Shown piece after piece: positions 1 through 9,875 of a stretch of DNA of 64,000 bases. This DNA is from Leucaena leucocephala (Eukaryota > Streptophyta > Magnoliopsida > Fabales > Fabaceae): positions 23,496,962 through 23,560,961 of the forward strand of contig CM073522.1 of the NCBI GenBank assembly GCA_037074615.1, read 5' to 3'. Every line of letters starts with the position of its first letter. Within the stretch, counting starts at the first letter, position 1. The notes beneath the pieces are model-generated. The model searched no databases and was not told the DNA's origin. It saw nothing but the letters and a program-made list of their open reading frames with translations. Made by a program: the position numbers and the translations under genes.

Positions 1-884
1 TTGTTTGGTTGGATTGTTGTCTTATATGTTATGCTTGAAGCTCTACTGCAATACTATGATCATATGTTATTGAGTATGAAAGCACGCAGCATACTTATCT
101 GTACACAATCACAAGCAAGCACTATCACACTGCATTACATATATTGTTATGATTGTTGCTACTGAGATTCCCCCGAATCTCATCCCCATCCATAACCCAT
201 TACAGGGAGGTTATGCTGAAGTGGATTTTGAGAATCCTAGGAGACGCCGTTATGCTGCCGAAGTAAAGACTGAACATCAGTATATGATAAGTACTGTGTA
301 CGTAGTGCTGTCTAAGGAGGCTAGAAGTGAGTGGACCTAGCCGGTTCATCTGGTCTTTCCTGGGTACTACGTAGAATGGTAGTTCTCATGAGGGGATTAC
401 CGAATCAGTACAGTTCAGTTCTTTGTACAGATAAAGCGTAGCGGTTATGCTGCCGGAGTTTAGGCAGAAAGAGATGTAATAGAGATAGCAAGATTATGTA
501 TATGTCTTGTTGTGTATGCCATGCTGTATGACATTATGTTATTCAATGATAAGTGTTGTTTGGCATATTCAATTTATGTATGGTAAATTAAGGGGAAATT
601 CGCAGGTCCTGAGGTAGCAGTGTTTTGACCTCAGATTGACCTAGTAAACGAAGGAGTTTGGCCACGAAATTTGGCAGGCCAGTCGTACACATCTGGGGCA
701 TTACGTGGATAGGTAATAAGCCTCATTTGGTTGTGTAGAATGAGATTAATTAATTTTCAAATTAAAGGTTCAGAATAAGGAACTTAAGAGTGAAATTTTG
801 AATTTCTGGGCTTAAGTTAAGATATAATCAAGCTAATATTGCTTCCGCAAGTGTACTCTGAGGAGTCTAAGGAAGGATGTTTCA
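1..884 (+). mobile_element. 3' part of a Tekay-type LTR, cut by window edge
   Basis: This is the R/U5 part of a long LTR. It ends in GGATGTTTCA, the same terminus as the C, D and G LTRs. It holds the core shared by the LTR copies in this window: a GAGATTC/GAATCTC hairpin (164-181) and the TACGTAGTGC / GTACTACGTA stem arms (299-308, 364-373). No primer-binding site follows at 885, so it is a solo LTR or a truncated copy; its 5' end lies outside the window. Short ORFs here (for example 149-340) are not genes. Confidence 0.8.
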
Positions 885-1572
885 CTTACCGCTTAAGTTT
901 CATAGTAGGATATCGGGTGTTTATAAACTCCCGTCAAAATTCACAAAAATGTGAATAACTTTTCCTACAGAACTCCTTTCGAGGTTCCGTCAGTTCCTTA
1001 ACCTTTGACTTCACAGGACACACTTTCCTGTAACTTTTTATTTATATCTGAGGTATAGAAAGTATGATAAAAATTTTAGATAACTTTTAGACTATCAGAT
1101 AAATATTAGCTATCTAGAACTCCAATAAAATTTTTGTATCATGCTAGATTAACCAGTACAACTTTCTTTATCTACTAATGCAATTTGGGACTGAAATACT
1201 TTTGGGCAATTCTAAGCCACTTCTGGCTCAACTTTCTATAATTACCATTTTGCCTCTAGAAACTTTTCCTCTTTTCAATTAAGTCCCTTAACTTTTTATA
1301 ATTACACCTAATGGCCCACAACTTGTGTCTACATTCATTTTTGCACCATGGAACTTTTAGACTTTCACTTTAGTCAATTTCTTTTCTAAAATGACCATTA
1401 TGCCCCTAGGGACTTTCACTATTTATATATAAGTCCTTATACTTTCACTTATTTGTAGTTTAGTCCTTAAAAACCCTCTATATGTTTCTAAAACTTCTAC
1501 TCAAATGGGTCTAGTAACCTATCTATTTTAGGCTACTTTCTGAGTCTTTGGGCCTAAAAATTAGGATATTAG
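885..1572 (-). repeat. degenerate gypsy LTR fragment
   Basis: The sequence resembles, on the minus strand, the U3 part of the solo LTR at 9876-13475 and of E. Shared features are a 'gtgaataactttt...cctac' block, runs alternating 'colourless' cytosine-rich and T-rich text such as 'aattaccattttgcc', and a 'cctaaaaattagg' end near 1560. It carries many substitutions and no reading frame. It joins the opposite-strand LTR end at 884 without a recognisable boundary. Confidence 0.55.
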
Positions 1573-2002
1573 ACACTTAAGATCAGAAAATATTTTATAG
1601 AATCTCAGAAAAATTAGATTTAGAAAATAGTCTATTTTTTAGGAAATTTTTCTAGACTCTTCTTTCCCTTGGAATTTTGCCACATGGTGAATGAGGTGTC
1701 CCTTGATGATGTAATGGATGATGTCACTTTTTGGATTGTAGGGAAAGCTTAATGGAAGATGCAATATGGACCATTGGATCAAATAGTACACAAAGTGATC
1801 TTGGCTATTCATTTCATGCCTTCAAGTCTATAAATACACCTCCCTTCCTTCACATTTGCGCCCAGAATAAGAAGCCTTGGGGAGGTATTGCCCAAGTGTA
1901 AAACAAGCCAAGACAAGAGGAACTTAGAAGAAAAAATGAGATTTATCTAGGGTATATATGCTGTCCAAAGCCCTAGATAAGAAAAGAAAGAAGAATTAAA
2001 AG
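1573..2002 (+). repeat. LTR promoter-region fragment with TATA box
   Basis: It is similar, in opposite orientation, to 51240-51520 in element B's LTR: shared 'gaggtgtcccttgatgatg' text and a 'gatcaaatagtac' block. A TATAAATA box lies at 1829-1836. The fragment runs straight into TNP2 coding sequence at about 2003, so it probably replaced the 5' end of the CACTA element. Confidence 0.45.
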
Positions 2003-3185
2003 TTTGAAGATGAGGAGAAGTGTCCAATTTGTAAGACACCAAGGTACAGATCAAACAAGTCTTCTGCAAAGGTGTTATGGTATCTTCTAATTATACCAAG
2101 GTTTAAGCGCCTCTTTAGTAATGAAGATTATGCAAAGAAAATATTATGGCATGCGACTGAAAGGATTTGTGATGGAAAGCTTCATCATCCTACTGATTCT
2201 TTGCAGTGGAAGAAGATTGATGAATTATTTTCTGAGTTCGGGAATAAACCACGAAACCTAAAGCTTGGACTTAGTACACATGGTATGAACCCATATGGTA
2301 GCCTTAGTAGTATACATAGTTCATGGCCCGTTCTCTTAATGATTACAACCTATCTCCCTTGTTGTGTATGAAATGCAAGTATGTAATATTGTCTATGTTG
2401 ATCTCAGGATTGAAACAACTAGGAAATGACATAGATGTTTACCTAAGACCCTTGATCAAAAATTTGAAGAAGCTATGGGAAGGTTTGGATGTTTTTGATG
2501 CGATTAAGAAGTATGCCTTCAATATGAGGGCCATGATCTTTTGTACAATTAATGACTTTCCTGCATACGGAAATTTGTCAGGGTATAGTGTTAAGGGCCA
2601 TAAAGCATGTCTGATTTATGAGGAAGGGACTGCTACTATCAACTTCATCATGGAAGAAAGATAGTATACCTATGTTATAGCAGATTTATAAGACAAGGCC
2701 ACCCATACCGTTGAATGAAGAAATAATTTTTTGGCGGCCAAGAATTTGAAAATGCTCCGGAGCCATTGACAGGAGAATAAGTCTACGAAAGGGTCAAAGA
2801 CATCAATGTTACCTTTGGTAAGACTGCCAAGAGAAGTGAGAAAAATATATGGAAAAAAAGAACTGTCTTCTTTGAGCTTCCGTATTGGCAACATCTTCAT
2901 GTAAGGCACTGTATTGATGTCATGCATGTGGAGAAAAATATGCGTGATAGCATTGTTGGAACACTTCTCAACATAATGGTAGTTCCAAAGACGGTTTAAA
3001 GGCAAGATTAGATTTGAAAGAAATAGGAATACGTGAGGATTTACATCTAAGGCCAGACTGTGAGGGGAGTTACTGTGTTGAAGAGACTAATATTTTGTCC
3101 AAAGATGAGAGAAGTATTTGTAAGTGTTTGCAAGGAATCAAAGTTCCCTCTGGGTACTCATCTAATCTTAAGAAGATTGTGTCTG
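2003..3185 (+). pseudogene. TNP2-type CACTA transposase fragment
   Basis: The translation reads CPICKTPRYR, then AKVLWYLLIIPRFKRLF, then PRNLKLGLSTHGMNP and FCTINDFPAYGNLSGYSVKG, all hallmark stretches of the plant TNP2 (Transposase_21) family. It continues with FELPYWQHLHVRHCIDVMHV near 2870-2925 and a KCLQGIKVPSGYSSNLKK tail near 3120-3175. The frame shifts around 2323-2371 and again after 2664, so it cannot make a full protein. The N-terminal third is absent. The + strand is right here; the 111-aa ORF at 2670-3005 on the other strand is a shadow. The reading is interrupted at 3186 by an LTR element and resumes at 8086. Confidence 0.85.
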
Positions 3186-3470
3186 TTAATTAGGTGAATT
3201 AATTAGGTGATTAGTGTTAATCACTTATACCTAAATAACCCTATAATTCTATATAAAGGGCTCTAGTATATGGTTGAGGTGTGGGATAGTAAGATCCTCA
3301 CCATAATGAGAGAGAGGACAACTTGGGTCTCTCTCCACAAAATCTCATAGGTTATGGGATTAGTTCATCACCCTTGTGTAAGGGTAGATTATTTGTGAAT
3401 CTTGTAATGAGCATATTGCTCTATGGTTAATGAAGATGAAGATGTTCTTCTCCAATTAATCTTGTTAACA
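3186..3470 (+). repeat. 5' LTR of the copia-like element
   Basis: 285 bp, starting TGTTAATTAGG and ending CTTGTTAACA. It contains 'ctatataaaggg' (TATA-like, near 3251) and differs from the 3' LTR by roughly a dozen substitutions by eye, so the insertion is not recent. Confidence 0.85.
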
Positions 3471-3484
3471 TGGTATCAAGAGCA
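3471..3484 (+). other. primer-binding site
   Basis: TGGTATCAAGAGC directly abuts the LTR end. It is the plant tRNA-iMet primer complement TGGTATCAGAGC with one extra A. Confidence 0.75.
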
Positions 3485-3973
3485 GGCTATATTGTGGACC
3501 TGTTATGTATGGTTCTTGATTTTCCACCGTAGCCCAATCTTAAAGAAGCCCAGTCTTGAAGCAAGGCTGCCGATCAACAACAAAAAAAAGAAGAAAAGGA
3601 TTGAATAGAGGGTGTTAGCTCCTCTCCCTTGTACGACATCGTCTTGCTATCTGGAGATTAGGGTTCTATCATAATCTTATCAATGCTCTTGCTGGTTTCC
3701 CTTCTTGTTTCACTACCATCAAAGCTTCCTCTGAAGATTTCTCCGCTCGCCGCTGTCAACTCATCTTTCTTCTTTGAAGCTTCGCTACTGAAATCTTCAT
3801 TTGTATTCTCATTGATTTATTGATTCAATCTTGTGTGTGCCAAGACGTTAGGGCTCTCTGCTTCCTCAACGTTCAATCTTATTGCCGTCAAAGCTCTAAT
3901 CTACCGTCATGTTCCAATTTCTTGCAACCCCAATCGTGTTCATCCTCAACTGCATCGTTCTTTTCTTGGTCTC
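3485..3973 (+). other. non-coding interior of the copia-like element, left part
   Basis: No gag or pol similarity is visible. Small ORFs at 3423-3608 and 3820-4084 run across LTR boundaries and do not look like genes. The serine/cysteine/leucine-rich text may come from captured host sequence, but I do not recognise it. Confidence 0.4.
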
Positions 3974-6212
3974 TGTCACATCCTAATTTTCTTACGTTTT
4001 AGGGACCAAATAGTAGCATCTGGAACCACTTATATGATCAATGAAGTCAAATTACACAATCTGAAATTTTGGACCACAATTTAGTGTTCATTTGGTAAAA
4101 TTCTAGACAATTGATTCAACTTCAAAAATTCATAACTAATTCTATAAAACTTGAAATGAAGTGGTTCAAGTTGCTATACGAAGCTAACATAAGACTCTTT
4201 AAGGTAAAAATATGAATCTGACGAAACTCCAGACCAATTAATACAGTATTGATATGGAATATTATTGTTCATTTGGTCAGTTTCACAGTTTCCAGATTTG
4301 GTTCCCTAACTTTGAAAAATTCGTTCTCTTTGTACAAATATCAGAATAAGACATTCTTGGTACTAAAATGAAGTTAAACATGTCTATTATGATACTGTAA
4401 AGTCTTATACATTTATTCAAAGGTTAGCTATTTTTCCTAAGTCTCAACAAAACATAACCAAAGCTGAACAAGTATTTAATACACACATTACATATTTCCA
4501 TAAAAAGTCTCTCATACAACAACGTATTTATGCATCATAACTTCTTCATTCTCCTTCCTTGCTTCCATAAGATAGCCCTGCTATGATGTTTGTATAATGG
4601 AGGGAGTGAGATTTCAGGGAAAATCTCAGTAGCAAACGGAAACCAAACAGTGTATGCAACTCAATGCTTGATGTTAATATGTGTGTGCTTAACGATCATG
4701 CTTGCATAATGATATCTTTACATGCTTCCATGTTCCTTAAATTATAACATATGGCCATAGCATAAAAAGAAATAGAGCATCATTCAATTATACATGCTTC
4801 ACATAATCAAAGTAAACATTCAACACATAAAACATCCAAGCAAGCAAAGCATACAAGTGAGGTAAGTTTACTACCTTGGAATAGCTCTCCTTTAACCTTT
4901 TCTTTCTTAGTCTTTTGGTCCTCTCTTTCACAAATGTCAAAGCCTAATCATGGTAGAGTAATACACTTATTACAATCCATACCAATTCATCTTTGAACTT
5001 CACTTAATAATTTAAGTTCATTTTCTGGAACCGATACACCCCTAACTTTCTTTATTTGTAGTTAATTGCCTTGTCCTTTGAATTAATTTGTTCCTTGACT
5101 ATATCCCACACAATTTTTCCCAAGGAATCCAAATATGGATTCAGAATTGTAAAATTCCAATGTTTCCTTCAGGTTTGGATAGAAACAGAAATAGCACCTA
5201 TAATTTTCCAAAAATTCCTCTTTTCAATCCAACGCTTCCAAGACTTTGATCTTACTTAATCCTACACAATTTTCCATTTCAAACCCATTGGAAACATCAA
5301 AATCATGCAATCCCACATGGGACACCTCACCATACACCTCACATGTCTTGACACTTCCTCCTTTCTCTTCCTTTTTTTTTACAAAAATATCTTAAAAATT
5401 CATTTGGCCACAAGACCATTCCATATCATCTTGGGCTACTATAAAACATCACTTGGGCCTTAAATTGAGTCCAATTGCCAATTAACTCAATTCCCAAGGC
5501 ACATCCTATATCGATATCCTTAAATTCTCCTGATTTTTAAAATAAATTCTATAAAATTCTTTTAGGGGTTCTAAAATTTTTATAAATTCATTCTAATATA
5601 AAATGAATTTCTTACAAAGTCTCATAATTTTTTGAGATCCAGAAGTCCTGATAAAAATTTCTTACATTTCCTTTAACCCTTTATCGGTGTCCGATTTTAC
5701 CGTAAATTTTATAATTAATTCTACAGGACTATTTTTTGACTTCTGTCAGTTTCATAAATTCTTATATTATTTATAAGAATTTACTACCAAGTTTTATCTA
5801 ATTCTGAGGTCTAAAAGATACTGTAATAATTTCCCCAGACTTTGAAAATTCATATCAATTTATCGGGACCTCAAATCAAAATTTTGTGCACTGTTAAACT
5901 GATCAGAATAATTTTCTCTATTTGATAGTAAAATTTGAGACTAAACTGCTTTCGGGCAATTTTGGGCCTTTTTCGGTTCAACTTTCTCATAATTACCATT
6001 TTGCCCCTAAACTTTTAAAAATTACACTTTACGCCCTTAACTTTTTATAATTACACTTAATGGCCCAAAGCTTATGTCTACTTCCAATTTGCACCATAGA
6101 ACTTTTAGAGTTTTCACTTTAGTCCCTTTCTTTCCAAAATGACCATCAAAATCCCTTTATAACTCTTTCCGCTATCAGTCTTATACAGATAGGGAAATTT
6201 TGGGATGTTACA
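3974..6212 (-). mobile_element. solo gypsy LTR (2239 bp) inside the copia-like element
   Basis: On the + strand it starts TGTCACATCC and ends GGGATGTTACA, the inverted termini of Tekay-type LTRs here. The 5-bp TSD GTCTC (3969-3973, 6213-6217) is perfect. No internal domain is attached, so it is a product of LTR-LTR recombination. It is diverged from the other LTRs but keeps the core hairpin (4608-4627: GAGATTT...AAATCTC) and the AG/GTAGTAAA donor-like site (on the minus strand near 4872). ORFs in it are not genes. Confidence 0.88.
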
Positions 6213-6676
6213 GTCTCGCTTCCACGTGACGGTAGGGACTCTCAGCTGCGGCTACAGAGACATCAAGATTTGGGATTTTTGGTCCTGGCATCACGGGGAC
6301 CGTCTTCGATGCTCGACATTGTCTAGCCTCTGGAAGGGGGTTTTGTGTTTCTTAACTTATTACTGGCCTCTTAAGAAACTGATCATTCTTCTCTGTCATA
6401 TCAAGTTAGTTCATATGTTTATTTTACATCTTATTGCTGTGCTCACGATTGGAACTTGTCAGGTCACCATTGAGCATGTAAAAGGCAAAAGGAGGTCTAT
6501 GAAACTCTGCAATGTCTAAAGTTGCATAACAAGTGTTTGACTAAATGCCTAAAAGGAGATGGAGTATTTAAAATAAAAAAAAATGAGATGCTGCAACTAG
6601 TTGCTATGGGTCTAGACATTGAATTTTATTTTTCTCGTGTTCTTGGTATTTTCAAGATTTTTGTAGTGGTTCTTTC

Positions 6677-6706
6677 CCTGAGAGAGAGGGAGAAAGAGAG
6701 AGAGTA
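6677..6706 (+). repeat. GA microsatellite
   Basis: A short imperfect run of (GA)n, including gagagagaggga. Confidence 0.7.
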
Positions 6707-7044
6707 GTGGTTTTGTGTCAAGGATTTCAGTTGCCTGAAGATTTGTAATTATCTGTTGGAATGATGTGAACCTATAAATTTATGGCTCTTCCTGTGCTGT
6801 ACGTGGTGTAAAGAAGACAAAAAGGATGAGCATAGATCCTTCTACTCTAGACAAATATTCTTTACATTTGATGGGCAAGTTTAGTTGCAATGCAACTTGT
6901 ACCAGATGACAACATCAGAAGTTGACAGTTTAATCAATTCACAAGCAATAATGTGTTATGTCAAAGAACACATGGCATTGTTAGTGAAACATAAACCTAA
7001 AAGGAGATGATGAATATGCAAGAGGTGAAGCAGCTGGAGGCAAT

Positions 7045-7410
7045 ATGCTATTCTTGAATGGTCACATTTTGGATTCGAGAGAGAATATAAAAGAAGAACT
7101 TGCAGATTTTGATAGAAGAAGTCTACACATAGTCTTCATTGAATATGAAGCGATGGTCTTGAGGGTGTTGTCATATTTTGAATCGATAGAGTTTTCAGTA
7201 GCTATATTTCTTGCCATTGAGTTCAATGTGATGACTGTTGAATGCAAGAATATTAGCTTCACTATTTGGGGTGTTGGTGGTCAGGACAAGTTCCTCCATG
7301 TTGGAGGCATTACTTTCAGAATATATGAGGGCGTTATAATTGTTGTGGACAACAATGACAAAGACAAACTTGTTAAAGTAAGACAAGGGGTTACTGCATT
7401 GAGTTGCTGA
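7045..7410 (+). pseudogene. captured ADP-ribosylation factor (ARF) GTPase fragment
   Basis: The 121-aa ORF contains, from residue 60, FNVMTVECKNISFTIWGVGG followed by QDK and, further on, VIIVVDNNDKDKLVKVRQ. This follows the ARF/Arf1 family order: FNVETVEYKNISF, the G3 motif WDVGGQDK, then FVVDSNDRDR. The G3 aspartate is changed (WGVGGQDK) and the segment after QDK is rearranged. The P-loop and NKQD regions are absent, so it cannot be a working GTPase. ARF normally acts as a membrane-trafficking switch. Upstream, LADFD...SLHIV is faintly ubiquitin-like, but I do not call it. The position between PBS and PPT of a small LTR element points to host-gene capture. Confidence 0.6.
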
Positions 7411-7794
7411 ACTTGAGTGCATGGAAGGCAAAGAGGTTATTCCGAGTAGAGATTAATGATAGCATAATTCATCATGGAGTTGGAAACGGAGAACAAGGCC
7501 ATAATAAAGGAGTCAAACAAGGGACATCAAGAAGGCTTTTGAAGATTCAGAAGATGGGGTTCTATCAAAGCTGAATTGAAGAGTGCTCAAGATTAAGATT
7601 CCAAAGGTCAAAGGGGAAGATATCTCCATGGAAGTTGCTACTCCAAGTATTCATTGAGGATAGAGAGTTTTGAAGCAATTTTCATATTGTATTTTGTAAA
7701 ATAAAAGTGGTTTGGTTTAATTCACCTTACTCATTTGTGTATTGTGTTAGCAAGTTGAACACCTAGAGTTAAGGGGTATCAACTTGAGCGGGGG

Positions 7795-8080
7795 TGTTAG
7801 AAGGTGAATTAATTAGGTGATTAGTGTTAATTACTTTTACCTAAATAACCCTAAAATTCTATATAAAGGGCTCTAGTCCATGGTTGAGGTGTGGGATAGT
7901 AAGATCCTCACCATAATGAGAGAGAGGATAACTTGTGTCTCTCTTCACAAAATCTCATAGGTTATGGGATTAGTTCATAACCCTTGTGTAAGGGTAGATT
8001 AGTTGTGAATCTTGTAATGAGCATGTTGCTCTAAGGTTATTGAAGATGAAGATTTTCTTCTCTAATTAATCTTGTTAACA
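7795..8080 (+). repeat. 3' LTR of the copia-like element
   Basis: 286 bp, starting TGTTAGAAGG and ending CTTGTTAACA, preceded by the purine tract gagcggggg. It is followed by the TSD copy GTGTC and by resumed transposase coding sequence. Confidence 0.85.
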
Positions 8081-8085
8081 GTGTC

Positions 8086-8560
8086 GATGAAGGATTTGGA
8101 ATTAGTAGGCCAAAAGTCTTATGATTATCATGTCTTGATGCAACAATTACTCCCAGTGGCTGTTCGAGGGATCCTTTCAAATGATTTGAGACACATTGTA
8201 ACCCGACTTTGCTTCTTCTTCAATGCTATATGTGGCAAAGTCTTTAAGACTGAAAAGTTGGATGAATTAGAGCACGAGGGCTATGTTATTTTGTGCCATC
8301 TTGAAAACTATTTCTTCCTAGCTTTTTTGACATCATGGTACACCTCATCATTCATCTAGTCTGAGAGATAAAACTGTGTGGCCCTGTATACTTACGATGG
8401 ATGTACCCTTTTGAAAGATACATGAAAATCCTTAAAGGGTATATGAAGAATCCAAATCGGCCCAAAGCATCCATTGTTCAAAAATATGTTTAAGAAGCTA
8501 TGGATTTTTGTCAACACTACCTGTCTAAAGTAAGACTGACTAGTCTCCCTAAACCCCAAG
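8086..8560 (+). pseudogene. TNP2 continuation / DUF4218 domain
   Basis: Reading resumes after the insertion: MKDLELVGQKSYDYHVLMQQ, then LLPVAVRGIL, RLCFFFNAICGKV, KLDELEHEG and, after frame changes near 8340-8390, MYPFERYMKILKGYMKN. These are diagnostic of the DUF4218 region that follows TNP2 in plant CACTA transposases. Later stops (for example near 8490) and frameshifts show decay. Confidence 0.85.
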
Positions 8561-8746
8561 CCAAACAGGGGGTTAACGCGGAATGTTGGTGAAGAGTATT
8601 GATCGTAATGAATTGCAGCAAATACACTTACACATCTTGAATAACATTGATAAAGTTTGAGACTATATAGCTGTTAATAAAGAGCTTGTCCGAAAAAAAT
8701 AATAGAATGACAGAGCAAAAGATGATTAGAGAACACAATAAATCTT

Positions 8747-9325
8747 TTGCACACTGGTTCAAACAGAAGGTTGAAACTGAGGATTGTGTATCTGATAGTT
8801 AGATGGTTGGCATATGGTTCTGAATTTCATGTGATATGTTGGAATTCATTTGATATCAACGGGTATTCCTTTTACACGAAGACCCTTGATGATAAAAATT
8901 GTGTGCAAAATAGCGGGGTTATGTTAGTGGCCGAGGCTATGCATTTCTCTAGTTCAAAAGACAACAATCCTAAATTAGCAGTCATCCCTTATTATGGCGT
9001 TGTTGAAGAGATTTGGGAGGTGGACTACTCCAAATTCATAGTTCCCGTGTTCAAATGCAAGTGGGCTAATGTAAACAACGGTGTTCTAGTAGATCGGTTA
9101 GGATTTACATTGGTTGATTTGAATAGTACAAGTTTTGGGGATGAGCCTTTTATTATGGCAGACCAAGCAAAGCAAGTTTTCTACATCACTGATCCGACAA
9201 ATGAAAGATGGTCTATCGCTCTCCAAGGAAAAAGGATTGTTGACGAAGATGATTCTACTTGGGAGACCCCTTCTTTTTTAGTGGGTTTACCAAAATTCAA
9301 TGAAGAAGAAGTGGATTCTGATTGA
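8747..9325 (+). pseudogene. DUF4216 domain of the CACTA transposase
   Basis: The 192-aa reading frame contains CWNSFDINGYSFYTKTLDD, VIPYYGVVEEIWEVDYSKF and VPVFKCKWANVNNGVLVDRL, then GFTLVDLNS and AKQVFYITDP. This is the DUF4216 signature that forms the C-terminal part of plant TNP2-type proteins. It keeps an open frame over the whole domain, unlike the upstream TNP2 pieces, but has lost contact with them. It ends at a stop about 110 bp before AT-rich non-coding sequence. Confidence 0.85.
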
Positions 9326-9439
9326 TTTGGATGTGAGTGTTTTAGGTTATTGATTGATTTGTATGATGATTATATTTGTTATGATTGCATATATGTTTTT
9401 AATGTAATAATAACACAAGTCTCTTGATTTGATTGCATA

Positions 9440-9720
9440 TATATCTGTTGTAATTCAAGGGATAGGGCAATATAAGAGTTAAAAAAACACAAACATCAAT
9501 ATTTAAACCGGTCGCAAATGTTAGTAAGGTGTAAAAATCTCAGAGTGGCATTTTCGTAAATAAGTAGTTAACAATTTACACCGGTTATTTTTTTATCCGA
9601 TGTAAAATATGATATGAAAACATCATTTTTACACCGGATTTTAAAGATAACCAATGTAAAAAATCAAAATTAAAATTTTACACCGGTTTTTTATTTTGAC
9701 CAGTGTAAAATGCCTACAGA
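9440..9720 (+). repeat. CACTA subterminal-type repeat block
   Basis: Short degenerate repeats in both orientations around ACACCGGT (with gtgtaaaa), separated by roughly 25-40 bp. The start (gggataggg-aat, then accggt-cgcaaatgttagtaaggtgta) resembles the region after the Ulp1-like gene at 54400-54520. It is either an internal repeat block or the 3' subterminal remnant of a first CACTA copy. Confidence 0.65.
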
Positions 9721-9875
9721 AAAAAAATTTCAAAGACTTCCTTTGGTGTTCTCTTATTTCTCATTTATCACTTCTCATTTCTTAGGATTTCTTCAGCATT
9801 GTGCTAAGTCGTTCTTCTCTGTCGTCCTACGCTGTGCTCAGTCGTTCTTCTCATTTCACCGTGCTCATTCGTTCT
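9721..9875 (+). other. leader of the second CACTA gene, left of solo LTR
   Basis: CT-rich sequence (repeated 'gttcttctc') continues directly at 13481 once the solo LTR is removed. With 13481-13674 it would form the 5' leader and an intron of the Transposase_24-like gene; 'gcatatgtag' just before 13673 looks like a splice acceptor. No ORF is supported. Confidence 0.45.

Larger units (their letters stand above)
6213..7794 (+). other. non-coding interior of the copia-like element, right part
   Basis: No retroviral-type protein domain is recognisable. It holds a GA-rich microsatellite (about 6677-6706), an ARF-like fragment (7222-7390), and a purine tract just before the 3' LTR at 7795. The rest is unidentified and may be further captured host sequence. 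Confidence 0.5.
3186..8080 (+). mobile_element. non-autonomous copia-like LTR element inserted in TNP2
   Basis: Two LTRs of 285 and 286 bp (3186-3470, 7795-8080) begin TGTTA and end TTAACA. They flank an interior with no gag or pol. The 5-bp TSD GTGTC (3181-3185 and 8081-8085) is perfect and lies in transposase coding sequence. A primer-site match follows the 5' LTR, and a purine tract (gagcggggg) precedes the 3' LTR. Removing the later solo LTR (3974-6212) leaves roughly 2.1 kb of interior, including an ARF-like fragment. The small LTRs, TGTTA/TAACA ends and tRNA-iMet-type site fit Ty1-copia, but no copia protein is present. Confidence 0.85.

Noticed and set aside
2670..3005. 111-aa minus-strand ORF
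   Set aside because: The + strand of the same segment encodes recognisable TNP2 text, so this is a shadow.
7045..7140. Ubiquitin-like fragment upstream of the ARF segment
   Set aside because: Resemblance is limited to a few residues (LADFD, SLHIV) and needs several gaps; not strong enough to annotate.
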